The notes: generated by a model not told the origin, from the sequence alone. Positions 35,607-44,754 are shown, counted from the stretch's first letter. The stretch is 51,759 nucleotides of DNA from Lachnospiraceae bacterium UBA2864 (GCA_002350525.1 DEFA01000025.1:157299-209057); one strand, 5' to 3'. Numbers and translations are program-made.

Positions 35607-35976
35607 GTCAATCTCCTATTCTTATCATTCCTTGATTAAGTAATCTCTTGTGTATTAAAGTATTTATTCATTAGAATGGAAAGTGCTACCACCTCTATAC
35701 CGGTCTTTCTATTTTGGCAGGTATACTATCTCATTATATCTGCAAATGGTTGGATAGAAAGCATGAAGGTAGCCAGCCTGAGGATTAATTCTCCTTGTAC
35801 AGAATGAATTAGAAAAGCCACGAGCTGCAACTCGTGGCTTTTCGCATATCATAGATATAAACACATAATCACTCTTAATTAATTTGTGTCACCCATAATA
35901 TACTACAACACCACCAACTTGTAAAGCACCTGTAAGTACTTCCCATTCTTTATTAACTTTTACCCTTCCATCTATG
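35607..35976. other. gatC-gatA intergenic region with no supported gene
   Basis: 370 bp, more AT-rich than its neighbours. It holds a perfect 13-bp hairpin (35812-35843), a possible -10 TATAAT on the minus strand (35733-35738) and a GGTGGTAGCAC string that resembles but does not match a T-box. I see no convincing coding sequence. Reading out of gatC in the +1 frame gives a short open stretch without a start codon, which I do not call. Confidence 0.5.
35812..35843 (-). terminator. Probable intrinsic terminator downstream of gatC
   Basis: Perfect 13-bp stem GAAAAGCCACGAG / CTCGTGGCTTTTC with a 6-nt loop, 134 bp after the gatC stop. On the minus strand the stem leads into CTTTTCTAATT, a modest U tract; on the plus strand CTTTTCGC is weaker. 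It should reduce transcription from aspS-gatC into gatAB. Confidence 0.65.
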
Positions 35977-36261
35977 CTAGAATGTCTCCGGCACGATGTA
36001 TGCGTCACCGTTACTTTCCGGTGCATTCTTCAGCATATTCTCTTTATCGTCTCCGTTGGTCACAACGTCTTCTCTCATCACGTTTGATACAGGGAAAGTA
36101 TGACTCATCGCCTCAACACTTGTTGTATCAAGCTCATTCAGTTTTCCGACATAGTCAAGCATATCGTTCAGATCTTTCTTCGCCTGCTCCTTCTCCTCAT
36201 CGGAAAGTTCAAGCTTGCCGAGGATTCCGACATACTCAATGGTCTCATCTGTTATCTGCAT
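35977..36261 (-). CDS. gatC: Aspartyl/glutamyl-tRNA(Asn/Gln) amidotransferase subunit C
   Basis: 94 residues, normal for GatC. Seen: the N-terminal ITDETIEYVGILGKLELSDEE, a central LNDMLDYVGKLNELDT and the C-terminal belt motif with NVMREDVV and NAPESNGDAYIVPETF. It wraps GatA and GatB together. The AAGGAGG ribosome site is strong and lies just outside a structured 177-bp element that occupies most of the gap to aspS. It stands apart from gatA by 370 bp. Confidence 0.95.
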   Translation of the reverse strand: MQITDETIEYVGILGKLELSDEEKEQAKKDLNDMLDYVGKLNELDTTSVEAMSHTFPVSNVMREDVVTNGDDKENMLKNAPESNGDAYIVPETF

Positions 36262-36278
36262 ATAACCTCCTTAACTGT

Positions 36279-36455
36279 CAGTAGGTTGTGATAAATAAGT
36301 ACACATCGTGAAAACTTGTTTTCTAAGATGTGTATTTATTTATCACATACCCTGCGCAGCAGGGTTGTGTAACAATCATGAAATAATGAGTCTCCGTAGG
36401 AGATGGTAAGGTGCGAAAGCACCGACATTATGAATGCTTGTTACACAACCTACTG
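36279..36455. repeat. Structured element with 12-bp inverted ends and nested hairpins (MITE-like or cis-acting RNA)
   Basis: The ends are perfect inverted repeats: CAGTAGGTTGTG (36279-36290) and CACAACCTACTG (36444-36455). Inside, read on the minus strand, are a long hairpin closed by GGTTGTGTAACAA / TTGTTACACAACC carrying two small hairpins (GGTGC-TTTC-GCACC and TCTCC-TAC-GGAGA), a five-pair CCCTG/CAGGG hairpin, and an 18-20 bp hairpin with arms GATAAATAAATACACATC / GATGTGTACTTATTTATC (one wobble). The outer ends overlap the arms of the inner hairpins, so a cloverleaf and an end-to-end pairing are alternatives. It starts 9 bp after the aspS stop and ends just before the gatC ribosome site. 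No obvious target-site duplication. Confidence 0.8.
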
Positions 36456-36464
36456 TATAAATCT

Positions 36465-38216
36465 CTACGCTCTTACCTTTATATGTGTTTCACGAAGTTG
36501 CATCTCTGTTACATCATTAGGCGCACCGCACATAAGATCCTGTCCGTTACCGTTCATAGGGAATGCTATAACTTCACGGATATTTTCCTCATTTCTGAGA
36601 AGCATGATCATTCTGTCTACTCCCGGAGCCATACCTGCGTGTGGAGGTGCTCCGAACTGGAATGCCGTATAAAGTGCTCCGAACTTCTGCTCGAGAACTT
36701 CTTTGCTGTAGCCTGCGATCTCGAAAGCCTTCTCCATGATCTGCATGTCATGGTTACGAACAGCTCCTGACGAAAGCTCAACACCGTTGCAGACAATATC
36801 ATACTGATATGCAAGGATATCAAGCGGATCCTTTGTCTCAAGTGCCTCAAGCCCGCCCTGTGGCATAGAGAACGGATTATGTGTAAATGCAGGTTTCTTA
36901 GTCTCTTCATCAAGCTCATACATCGGGAAGTCGTTGATATAGCAGAATCTGTAAGCGTTCTTCTCAAGAAGATCAAGTCTTATACCGAGTTCTGTTCTGA
37001 TCTGACCTGCGTATGAATTAGCCTGAGCTTCCTTATCTGCGATGAAGAAGATTGTATCTCCCACATTAAGCTTTGCTGTTTCGCGAAGTTCTTCCTTCAT
37101 ATCATCCGGAATGAACTTGTCGATAGGTCCCTTATAGCTTCCGTCTTCAAGAACTTCAAGATATCCGAGTCCACCCATTCCGATCAAAGTAGCGAACTTG
37201 AGCATCTTCTCGTGCTGACCCTTTGAAAGCTTTCTCGGAGCATTAATCGCACGTACAGTCTTTCCGTGGAAAGGCTTAAATGTACATCTCTGGAAGAACT
37301 CCGTAAGGTCTATTATTCTGAGCGGATTTCTGAGATCCGGCTTATCTGTACCGAACTGAAGCATAGCATCCTTATAGCTGATTACAGGATAAGGAGCTTC
37401 TGTTACCGCATAACCTTCCGGTGCAAACTCCTTAAATATAGAAGTAAGAACTTCCTCTCCTACTTTGAATACATCTTCCTGTGTAGCGTAGCTCATCTCG
37501 AAGTCGAGCTGATAAAACTCTCCCGGTGAACGGTCAGCTCTTGCATCCTCATCTCTAAAACAAGGTGCAATCTGGAAGTACTTATCAAATCCCGAAACCA
37601 TAAGAAGCTGCTTATACTGCTGCGGAGCCTGTGGAAGTGCATAGAACTTGCCCTTGAAACGACGTGAAGGTACGATATAATCACGTGCTCCCTCAGGACT
37701 TGATGCACAAAGAATAGGAGTCTGGATTTCCGTAAATCCGATTTCCTCCATCTTTCTTCTCATAAAGCTGATAACCTTTGAACGGAAAAGAATATTATCT
37801 TTGACCTTCTCATTTCTGAGATCAAGGAAACGATACTTGAGTCTTACATCCTCTCTTACTTCTTTTGATGTCATGATCTCAAAAGGAAGCTGAGAATAAA
37901 CTCTGCCGAGGACGTCTATGGAATGAGCTTCAAGTTCAATGGTTCCTGTAGGAATCTTTGGATTATATGTTTCTTCATCACGATGCTCTATAAGTCCTTC
38001 AACGGATATAGACATCTCCTTAACTATTCCGTCAAGAAGAGATGTATCACGAAGAACGACCTGCATCACTCCATACTGGTCGCGAAGATCTATAAAAGAT
38101 ACTCCACCATGATCACGGATGTTCTCAACCCATCCTGCAAGACGTACTGTAGATCCTACGTCTGCTTCACTCATCTTATCAATAGTTTTGTCTCTGTACT
38201 GATTCTTGAAATCCAT
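36465..38216 (-). CDS. aspS: Aspartyl-tRNA synthetase
   Basis: 583 residues from the ATG preceded by GGAG at 9 nt (38226-38229); an in-frame GTG ten codons upstream lacks a good site. Class II synthetase of bacterial type: N-terminal OB fold (VGSTVRLAGWVENIRDHGG), motif 2 FRDEDARADRSPGEFYQLD, the GAD insertion, and motif 3 GAPPHAGMAPGVDRMIML. It charges tRNA(Asp); given GatCAB next door it might also misacylate tRNA(Asn), but the sequence alone does not settle discrimination. Expression is controlled by the T-box upstream. Confidence 0.96.
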   Translation of the reverse strand: MDFKNQYRDKTIDKMSEADVGSTVRLAGWVENIRDHGGVSFIDLRDQYGVMQVVLRDTSLLDGIVKEMSISVEGLIEHRDEETYNPKIPTGTIELEAHSIDVLGRVYSQLPFEIMTSKEVREDVRLKYRFLDLRNEKVKDNILFRSKVISFMRRKMEEIGFTEIQTPILCASSPEGARDYIVPSRRFKGKFYALPQAPQQYKQLLMVSGFDKYFQIAPCFRDEDARADRSPGEFYQLDFEMSYATQEDVFKVGEEVLTSIFKEFAPEGYAVTEAPYPVISYKDAMLQFGTDKPDLRNPLRIIDLTEFFQRCTFKPFHGKTVRAINAPRKLSKGQHEKMLKFATLIGMGGLGYLEVLEDGSYKGPIDKFIPDDMKEELRETAKLNVGDTIFFIADKEAQANSYAGQIRTELGIRLDLLEKNAYRFCYINDFPMYELDEETKKPAFTHNPFSMPQGGLEALETKDPLDILAYQYDIVCNGVELSSGAVRNHDMQIMEKAFEIAGYSKEVLEQKFGALYTAFQFGAPPHAGMAPGVDRMIMLLRNEENIREVIAFPMNGNGQDLMCGAPNDVTEMQLRETHIKVRA

Positions 38217-38246
38217 CACTCTTTGCTCCTTATCTTTTTCGTTCAC

Positions 38247-38550
38247 TTTTTCTTAATAAAAGCCCCGGATACATGCAAAATACATGTATCCGGGACGAAT
38301 AAACCTTAAATATTCGCGGTGCCACCCGGCTTCATATCATTCGATCCTTACACAATTTCTTCATAATATAAAGATAAAATGATATGCTCTCATAGATGCA
38401 GCTCTCACACTGTTTAATTGTCTTATGTTGAGGAGTGTTCTCCACTCCAGTGTTTCATGATGCATTATGCATACTGCTGCGGCTCTCAGTCCACGACCAC
38501 AGCTCCCTGTCTGAATTACTGAAGCATCGGCTCCTATCCCAATCATAGAT
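38247..38550 (-). promoter_or_regulatory. T-box riboswitch leader of aspS
   Basis: About 300-nt leader between a strong promoter and aspS. The conserved T-box sequence GGGTGGCACCGCG (minus strand, about 38315-38328) is present. The antiterminator can be drawn: CCGGG upstream and CGAATA pair with TATTCG and CCCGG, the latter being the 5' arm of the terminator. Uncharged tRNA would favour this form and read-through. A GAC triplet at 38420-38422 after a purine-rich stretch is a candidate specifier codon for aspartate, fitting the downstream gene, but the stem I alignment is not certain. Confidence 0.92.
38264..38294 (-). terminator. T-box attenuator terminator
   Basis: Perfect 12-bp stem CCCGGATACATG / CATGTATCCGGG with a 7-nt loop, followed on the minus strand by GGCTTTTATT. 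Its 5' arm is shared with the T-box antiterminator. Confidence 0.92.
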
Positions 38551-38556
38551 ATGCCG

Positions 38557-38585
38557 ATTATACGCTACTATTCAGGCTTTGTAAA
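38557..38585 (-). promoter_or_regulatory. Sigma-A type promoter of aspS
   Basis: -35 TTTACA (38580-38585) and consensus -10 TATAAT (38557-38562) with a 17-bp spacer, directly upstream of the T-box leader. It lies right after the stop of the ChW protein gene. Confidence 0.85.
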
Positions 38586-38590
38586 GAGTA

Positions 38591-41500
38591 TTATTTCTCA
38601 ATATATGCAGCATTCTGATCGGATGTGATTCCTCCGTAGGTCTTTCCCGGTCCGGCCTTACCCTTTTCAACAAGAACTATCTGTATTCCTTCCAGACGCT
38701 TAGCATATCCTGCTGTTCCTGCATTCCTTCCGTTATATGTCCATCCCAGCCAGCCATAGTTCTGTGCATGAACTCTGTAATAAATGTCATAATGTTCAGC
38801 CATCTCTCCATGAAGATTAATCTGAATTGCTTCGAGACGTTTAGCCTTACCTACAGTTCCCGATGTCCCGCCGTCCTTCTTCCACTCGGTTTCCCAGCCG
38901 AAGGACTGTACGTGCGTTCTGTAGGTTACGCCTCCGTTATACTGTTTATTGGTCAGTTTGATATCTATTCCTTCGAGTCTTTTTGCCATTCCGCTGGTTC
39001 CCGACATTGCTCCGTTATATTTCCATCCCTGCCAGCCGATAGACTGAACATGAGTTCTGTAGGCTACATTTGTAACATCGGTTCCCGGGATATCCGGATT
39101 GGTTATGGTAGTCGCTTTATAGCCCAATACAGGAGAAGTATTACCATTCTTTGTGTCATAGATATACCCCTTTGCATTAGTAGATTTTATACCACCGATA
39201 TTTCCCGGTGCACCTGAACCTTTCGGAACTATAACTACCTGTATTCCCTCGAGACGCTTGGCAAGCCCTGCCGTTCCCGAAGCTTCTCCGTTTTTCACCC
39301 ATCCGAGCCATCCGTAGGTCTGCGCATGAACTCTGTAATATACATCATAATTCTTTGCTGAGGTTCCCGTAAGACATATCTTTATGGCTTCAAGTCTTTT
39401 TGCTTCACCCTCGGTGCCGTTCATTTCACCGTTTCTTGACCACGGCAGCCAGCCGTATGTCTGACAGTGGGTAGTATACATTATACCGAGTTTATCACTT
39501 CCGGAGATTTTAATCTCTATTCCTTCAAGTCTCTTTGCCTTTCCGCTGGTTCCGGCCATAGCACCGTCACTTACAAATCCCTGCCATCCAACAGACTGAA
39601 CATGTGTACGGTAAGAAACCGATACAGGAGTCGTATATGCCTTCCTTGAATACGGATCCATATAACATATCCTGCTGCCCGCATTATCCGTCACGCTCCA
39701 GCAGATATATCCATCCTTATCCATGAATGGCTGATCATCCATAAGCCCACAGTTAGCGGAATATATATCCGATATCTTTTTTCCTGCCTGATCAAGAAAA
39801 GCATATTTTAACGATGTATTTCCGTATTGGGCATCCCAACCATTCTTATATGTCACCTTCCGCTCATTCCACATAATAACAAAAGTATTATTTGAGAATT
39901 TAACCAGATAAGGATTACTGCATAAAACAGTTGAGATATCTCCCTGCGCATTTTTTGAATCTTTATAATCCGTAAGAAAATATACATCGTTCTTACTCAT
40001 ATCTTTTTTCAGACCGGTAACATATACGTTTCTTGTATATCTGTCCGCATCGTAATTCGAATAAGTTCCCGTTGTAACTATATATCTGTCGGAAAAATCC
40101 AAGCCTCCCAATGCACTGTATGTATTATTCTCGCCTATTTCACCTTTATACTGAAGCAGCGTACCGTACGCCCTGCATTGACTACCCAGAGTATCACCGA
40201 CTTTTATCATGGTAAATGCTTCTCCTCTCGGATAAGCATCACCTCTGTCGATTCTGTAAACGTTATCTCCGTCCACCTTTACAAACTGCTGAAATGAATG
40301 GCTTACATATCCTACACCCAGATTCATTACACCATAATATGAGCTGTTTAATGTCATATTTGATTTTTTTATATCAAAAGTCATATTAGCCTGATGATTA
40401 TATCCGTCATTCGACTTATACATCGTATGGCAGGTGTGAAGATATAGTCTGTCACTTGTCTCATCCATATCAGCCGTGCTTCCCGGATATATGGTATTAC
40501 TTCCCTTGATCGAACAGGCTCCTAATCTTTCCCAGTTCTTTGAATACTTTACTATTCGAAGAACTTCTTTCTGGTCCGACTCTTCTCTGTTATCGTCTCC
40601 GTATACTATAAAATAATTATCTTTTCCATTATAGAACGCTATACTGTACGACAATTCCTTAGGAATGCTCTTGGTTGATTTAACCGTACCTCCCGATATC
40701 GTATATACCTTAGTCGCATTAGAATCATAAAGCTCCACCCTTACATATTCGCCCGATGAAGTTTGAAAAAAGTCACATTCCGAAAAATACGAATCCTGCT
40801 TTACTCCCGAAACGCGAATTGCTTCCTTAGAAGCAGACAGCTTCTTTCCCGACACAGTGACCACAATACTTGATTTCAACTTTCCGGCAGCATCCGAAAC
40901 TGTTATGGTTGCTTTACCACTGCTGTTTGCAGATGCATATCCCTCTTCATCTATTGAAATAACTTTGTTATCGGATGAGGAAAATTTTATAGACGGAGCT
41001 ACTCCTTTAACCGAATACGTATATTTCTCACTCTGACCGATCTGAAGTGATGTTGCTCCGCTGATTGAAATTGAAGTTGCATAAATCCAGTCGAATTTTT
41101 CCAGATAAAACTTACCCGAATCATCTTTTTCGACAACCACAAGTTTTCCCTGCTTCATGGTCATAGTATAGACTGGGTATTTCGTCTGTCCCTTCAGATA
41201 AACAGCCGTCGATCCTTCTTTATATTCCGTAAGCTCATTACTGCCGGTCTTTACGATATATCCACCGTTTGTTTTATCATATACAACTCTGGTTCCTACA
41301 CTTGAAACATCGACATCATTCTCATATATGCTGTCAGCTGTTTTGTACGAACCCGCAACGGCGGCAGTATTCTCTATACAAAGCGTTGTTACCGATACTC
41401 CGCTGTCAATCAGGGATATCGTGGTTGTACTATCTGTTACATCATTTACATCATACTTATCAGGATTCAGCACAATCGCATTTTCACCGCTGAAGGTAGT

Positions 41501-42481
41501 AAGCATGGATACCTTTCCGTTGGAAAGCATCTGAACAGGAGATACATGTTCAAAGAAGTATGACTGAAACAAAATCGACATGCTTTTATCAGTAAGAGTA
41601 AGAACACCATCCTTTATGTTTCCGGCTTTCAGGCATGTCATATCATGGTCATAGCCCCAATAACGCCAATTAGTGCTTGACAGATAGAAAAAATTACCGC
41701 TTGTCGAATCCATACCGCACAGACTGTAAATTGCAGTATTAGTAGCGACCTCCGATACTAAAGCACCGCTGCTGTTAAACAGTGCCAAACCACCATCACA
41801 TCGAAACAGAAAGTTTTCTTTATCATCCACACAAAACGAATATAAATATCCATCATGATCAAGTGTACACTTTTCCGCTAGAGAACCCTCAGACATATCA
41901 AGCTCGTATATTTTATGTTCATACAAATATCTGTTTTCATCATAGTCATATGTCATATAGCTCTGAGAAATATATAGTTTATTGTTAGCGCTGAATACAT
42001 TATATCCATAGCCATAATCCTGCTCTTGAGGTATATCTATGGTTGTTACTTCACCTGTATTTATGTCAAAAGATTTGATTGCATATGAATCCATCGAAGA
42101 GTATGTAGTATATATACATGATCCGGAATCTGCCGAATATATATCCTGTCCGCCCTTATAGAAATCTTCCGGTATTGTCATGATCTTCCCCGATGTCGGC
42201 GCATAGTCCTCACCTTCATAATCGATGCTCATATCCTCCGCATCAGTTTCGGTATGAAGCATATCATATGGCACATCTGAATCAATTGTATCTTCCGATG
42301 CCTCTGAATGAAGTGTATCCTCCGGCATATCCGTCATCTCAACAGCTATAGGAGGACCGTATTCCTCATCACCATCTTCAGCCCTTACTACATCACCGTT
42401 AAAAACAACAGCCTGCCCCAATGTCATCATAAAAGCAAGCACTCCACCGATCAATCTCTTAGTTACTCTTCTGCCACACAC
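38591..42481 (-). CDS. Secreted ChW-repeat protein with BIG2 domain
   Basis: 1296 residues if translation begins at the GTG that has GGAGG 9 nt upstream; an ATG six codons earlier (42499) lacks a ribosome site. Residue numbers below count from that ATG. The signal peptide spans about 7-40 (LAFMMTLGQAVVF, cleavage near VRA-ED). Then come an acidic linker, a large beta-rich region (about 105-470) resembling propeller-type repeats, a bacterial Ig-like BIG2 domain (about 474-551, with SSSDNKVISIDEEGYASA), a second beta-rich region (about 560-950) and six ChW repeats (961-1302). No sortase motif or C-terminal helix is seen, so ChW repeats probably hold it at the surface. Binding partner unknown. 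Confidence 0.88.
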   Translation of the reverse strand: MCGRRVTKRLIGGVLAFMMTLGQAVVFNGDVVRAEDGDEEYGPPIAVEMTDMPEDTLHSEASEDTIDSDVPYDMLHTETDAEDMSIDYEGEDYAPTSGKIMTIPEDFYKGGQDIYSADSGSCIYTTYSSMDSYAIKSFDINTGEVTTIDIPQEQDYGYGYNVFSANNKLYISQSYMTYDYDENRYLYEHKIYELDMSEGSLAEKCTLDHDGYLYSFCVDDKENFLFRCDGGLALFNSSGALVSEVATNTAIYSLCGMDSTSGNFFYLSSTNWRYWGYDHDMTCLKAGNIKDGVLTLTDKSMSILFQSYFFEHVSPVQMLSNGKVSMLTTFSGENAIVLNPDKYDVNDVTDSTTTISLIDSGVSVTTLCIENTAAVAGSYKTADSIYENDVDVSSVGTRVVYDKTNGGYIVKTGSNELTEYKEGSTAVYLKGQTKYPVYTMTMKQGKLVVVEKDDSGKFYLEKFDWIYATSISISGATSLQIGQSEKYTYSVKGVAPSIKFSSSDNKVISIDEEGYASANSSGKATITVSDAAGKLKSSIVVTVSGKKLSASKEAIRVSGVKQDSYFSECDFFQTSSGEYVRVELYDSNATKVYTISGGTVKSTKSIPKELSYSIAFYNGKDNYFIVYGDDNREESDQKEVLRIVKYSKNWERLGACSIKGSNTIYPGSTADMDETSDRLYLHTCHTMYKSNDGYNHQANMTFDIKKSNMTLNSSYYGVMNLGVGYVSHSFQQFVKVDGDNVYRIDRGDAYPRGEAFTMIKVGDTLGSQCRAYGTLLQYKGEIGENNTYSALGGLDFSDRYIVTTGTYSNYDADRYTRNVYVTGLKKDMSKNDVYFLTDYKDSKNAQGDISTVLCSNPYLVKFSNNTFVIMWNERKVTYKNGWDAQYGNTSLKYAFLDQAGKKISDIYSANCGLMDDQPFMDKDGYICWSVTDNAGSRICYMDPYSRKAYTTPVSVSYRTHVQSVGWQGFVSDGAMAGTSGKAKRLEGIEIKISGSDKLGIMYTTHCQTYGWLPWSRNGEMNGTEGEAKRLEAIKICLTGTSAKNYDVYYRVHAQTYGWLGWVKNGEASGTAGLAKRLEGIQVVIVPKGSGAPGNIGGIKSTNAKGYIYDTKNGNTSPVLGYKATTITNPDIPGTDVTNVAYRTHVQSIGWQGWKYNGAMSGTSGMAKRLEGIDIKLTNKQYNGGVTYRTHVQSFGWETEWKKDGGTSGTVGKAKRLEAIQINLHGEMAEHYDIYYRVHAQNYGWLGWTYNGRNAGTAGYAKRLEGIQIVLVEKGKAGPGKTYGGITSDQNAAYIEK
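38594..39619 (-). repeat. ChW-repeat cassette (six repeats, two triplets)
   Basis: 342 residues: HVQSVGWQGF, HCQTYGWLPW, HAQTYGWLGW, then HVQSIGWQGW, HVQSFGWETEW, HAQNYGWLGW. Each unit has GT-G and KRLE-I cores. Each triplet closes with a third YYRVHAQ-type repeat and a tail (IKSTNAKGYI; ITSDQNAAYI). Here the link between triplets is longer than in the sister proteins. Confidence 0.92.
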
Positions 42482-42540
42482 ATTAAAATACCTCCGCATA
42501 TTTTATTATGTAAAACTATATACACACTTAAACAGTGCAT

Positions 42541-42571
42541 AAAGGCGCTACTCTGCAAAAGTAACGCCCTT
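42541..42571 (-). terminator. Intrinsic terminator after the transglutaminase-ChW gene
   Basis: 12-bp stem AAGGGCGTTACT / AGTAGCGCCTTT with two G-U pairs and a 7-nt loop, 28 bp after the stop, leading into TTTATG. A poor promoter-like pair (TTTATG, 17 bp, TATAGT) overlaps its end and might serve the next gene. Confidence 0.7.
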
Positions 42572-42599
42572 ATAAATCTAATCAAATTAGTTTTCCGGA

Positions 42600-44729
42600 T
42601 TATTTTTCAATATATCCTTTATCCGTATTGGAAGTAATCCCTCCGTAGGTCTTTCCCGGTCCGGCCTTACCCTTTTCAACAAGAACTATCTGTATTCCTT
42701 CCAGACGCTTTGCATATCCTGCCGTTCCTGATGCTTCACCGTTCTTTACCCATCCAAGCCAGCCATACGTTTGTGCATGTACTCTGTAATAAATATCATA
42801 ATGATCTGCCATATCTCCATACAGCATAATCTTAATAGCTTCCAGACGTTTAGCCTCTCCGCTGGTTCCTGACATTTGTCCATCCCTACTCCAAAATATC
42901 GGATCATTTTCAGCCCCCTGCCAACCATATGTCTGGACATGAGTTGTATATCTGACTTCACCTGCGTATGGTTTACTTTCCAAACGAATTCTTATACCTT
43001 CAAGTCTCTTAGCCTCTCCGCTGGTTCCTGACATTTGTCCGTTTGATTTCCAATCCTGCCAACCTTTGCTCTGTATATGTGTTTGATATAATATTTTCGG
43101 TGTCATTGCAATATACGGAGACTCAGGTGTCTGCTTGATCTTCGATGTAATTCCTCCAAGTTCATCAAGTTTCTTTCCGTCCACAAGGGTATTTCCATCC
43201 ACAACTGTTCCTTTTTCTACAAGTATAATCTGAATCGCTTCAAGTCTTTTTGCAAGCCCTGCCGTTCCGGCATATTCTCCATTTTTAGCCCAACCAAGCC
43301 AGCCATATGTCTGTGCCTGAACTCTGTAATATATATCGTAATGCTCCGCCATCTCACCAGTGATTCTTATTCGTATCGCCTCAAGCCTTTTTGCTTCTCC
43401 ACTGGTTCCCGACATATATCCATTTTGCACCCAATTCATCCATCCGTAACTCTGAACATGAGTTTTATATTCGATATTACCACGATAAGGTGCATTCTCA
43501 AGTTCTATTGTAATAGCTTCCAATCTTTTGCTAAGACCCACTGTTCCGGCAAGCTCCCCGTTTTTCACGGTATCCTGCCAACCAAAAGACTGAACATGTG
43601 TAGAATATACCACTCCTACTTTGGGAGTTTCCGCTTTATCCTGCGGTATTTCGGAATCACGCTGCGGTATTTCATCTTTTTCCTGCTGTTCTTCGGTTTC
43701 GCCGGAAGTTCCCTCATCCTCTTCCTTAAAATCGGAACCGCTTATCTCATAACCGGCTGACTGAAATGAACTGACAATCTCCGAATCCGGAATATGATCT
43801 GACGCATGGGACTGGGATCCGTACAGATAATATGTATCTTCACTGCTGTCATTCCAGGTTGTATCTATGTAATAGTATTTATCACCAAGCTCAACCAGAT
43901 TCCATGCATGTCTTCCCGAATCTCCGTTCCACTGAACAGATATTCCTTCGGTTATTCTACAGTCGATACCGTTATCCAGTGCCATTCTGTAGAAAAGCTG
44001 CGCATAACCGCTGCAGACAGCCTGTCCCTCGATCAACGCGAAATATGCGGAATGAGATGAATAATCTCCTATAGGATCTTTATTTATCAAACTGTCATTA
44101 TCATATTCAACATGATCGATTATATAATCATTTATAAGCTTTATCTTCTCTTTGTCGGATTTGGAACTCAGCCCAAGCTGACTGTAAACAGACTTCAGCT
44201 TTTCAGTAACCTCCTGTTCCTCGGTCTCAGTAGAATTAAACTCTAAATCTGCTGTTATCTCATAGCAGTAATATACTTCACTAGAATCGTACTCAGACCA
44301 GTCGCCACCGAAATATGCGGCAACACAATTGCCCTGCATACTCATATTGGTAAAACTTTCTCTCAGATAATCGCCCTCATCGGATATACCTGTATGCTTT
44401 ATTGAATTCTTATAAATATATGTAAGATCTTCATTTGTCAAAATGTCTTTTGATGCATACTTAATGGTAAAATTATTTACTCTTTTCTTAGCCTGATTCT
44501 TGAATTCATCCGATATCTGATCAAGCGATAGAACTTTATACTCCGCAAATTCTTCTTCGGAAATCCACTGAAGATTCCCCATATCTTCAGCTTCAGATTC
44601 GATCACTATGGTTACTTCCTCGTCATTTGCATCCGCCGCATATACAACAGACTGTAAAAAATCGCACTGAGGAAGTATCAATAGCATTACAAAAGTTAAA
44701 ATGAATGTAAAAAACCCCTTCTTTTTCAT
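42600..44729 (-). CDS. Secreted transglutaminase-like protein with ChW repeats
   Basis: 709 residues. The signal peptide spans about 1-32 (KKKGFFTFILTFVMLLILP, cleavage near VYA-AD). A transglutaminase-like core lies at about 195-305 with the complete triad: C239 in GQAVCSGYA, H274 in GRHAWNLV and D289 in YYIDTTWND. A linker rich in Glu, Gln and Pro follows (about 340-370), then six ChW repeats (373-709). Such domains act as surface proteases, peptidases or cross-linking enzymes; the substrate is not evident. The gene is preceded by a c-di-GMP-I riboswitch and terminator and by a near-consensus promoter, so expression should respond to c-di-GMP. ATG with GGGGGTG. Confidence 0.92.
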   Translation of the reverse strand: MKKKGFFTFILTFVMLLILPQCDFLQSVVYAADANDEEVTIVIESEAEDMGNLQWISEEEFAEYKVLSLDQISDEFKNQAKKRVNNFTIKYASKDILTNEDLTYIYKNSIKHTGISDEGDYLRESFTNMSMQGNCVAAYFGGDWSEYDSSEVYYCYEITADLEFNSTETEEQEVTEKLKSVYSQLGLSSKSDKEKIKLINDYIIDHVEYDNDSLINKDPIGDYSSHSAYFALIEGQAVCSGYAQLFYRMALDNGIDCRITEGISVQWNGDSGRHAWNLVELGDKYYYIDTTWNDSSEDTYYLYGSQSHASDHIPDSEIVSSFQSAGYEISGSDFKEEDEGTSGETEEQQEKDEIPQRDSEIPQDKAETPKVGVVYSTHVQSFGWQDTVKNGELAGTVGLSKRLEAITIELENAPYRGNIEYKTHVQSYGWMNWVQNGYMSGTSGEAKRLEAIRIRITGEMAEHYDIYYRVQAQTYGWLGWAKNGEYAGTAGLAKRLEAIQIILVEKGTVVDGNTLVDGKKLDELGGITSKIKQTPESPYIAMTPKILYQTHIQSKGWQDWKSNGQMSGTSGEAKRLEGIRIRLESKPYAGEVRYTTHVQTYGWQGAENDPIFWSRDGQMSGTSGEAKRLEAIKIMLYGDMADHYDIYYRVHAQTYGWLGWVKNGEASGTAGYAKRLEGIQIVLVEKGKAGPGKTYGGITSNTDKGYIEK
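42603..43613 (-). repeat. ChW-repeat cassette (six repeats, two triplets)
   Basis: 337 residues: HVQSFGWQDT, HVQSYGWMNW, QAQTYGWLGW, then HIQSKGWQDW, HVQTYGWQGA, HAQTYGWLGW. The third and sixth units start with YYRV and end in GITS...YI tails (ITSKIKQTPESPYI; ITSNTDKGYI). Confidence 0.93.
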
Positions 44730-44754
44730 ACATTACACCCCCGTAAGACCACAA

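Noticed and set aside
35682..35695. GGTGGTAGCAC string upstream of gatA as a second T-box
   Set aside because: Differs from the GGGTGGNACCGCG core, and no antiterminator or terminator pair surrounds it.
35878..35990. Short open stretch after gatC encoding NKEWEVLTGALQVGG
   Set aside because: No start codon or ribosome site in frame; about 35 codons is expected by chance. The protein-like wording kept me looking, but nothing supports a gene.
36279..36455. The aspS-gatC element as a standard insertion sequence
   Set aside because: Too short for a transposase, no target-site duplication visible; kept only as MITE-like or RNA element.
42482..42540. Promoter or third riboswitch for the BIG2-ChW gene
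   Set aside because: Only TTTATG-17-TATAGT can be found and there is no aptamer core; too weak to list. Read-through from the upstream gene remains possible.
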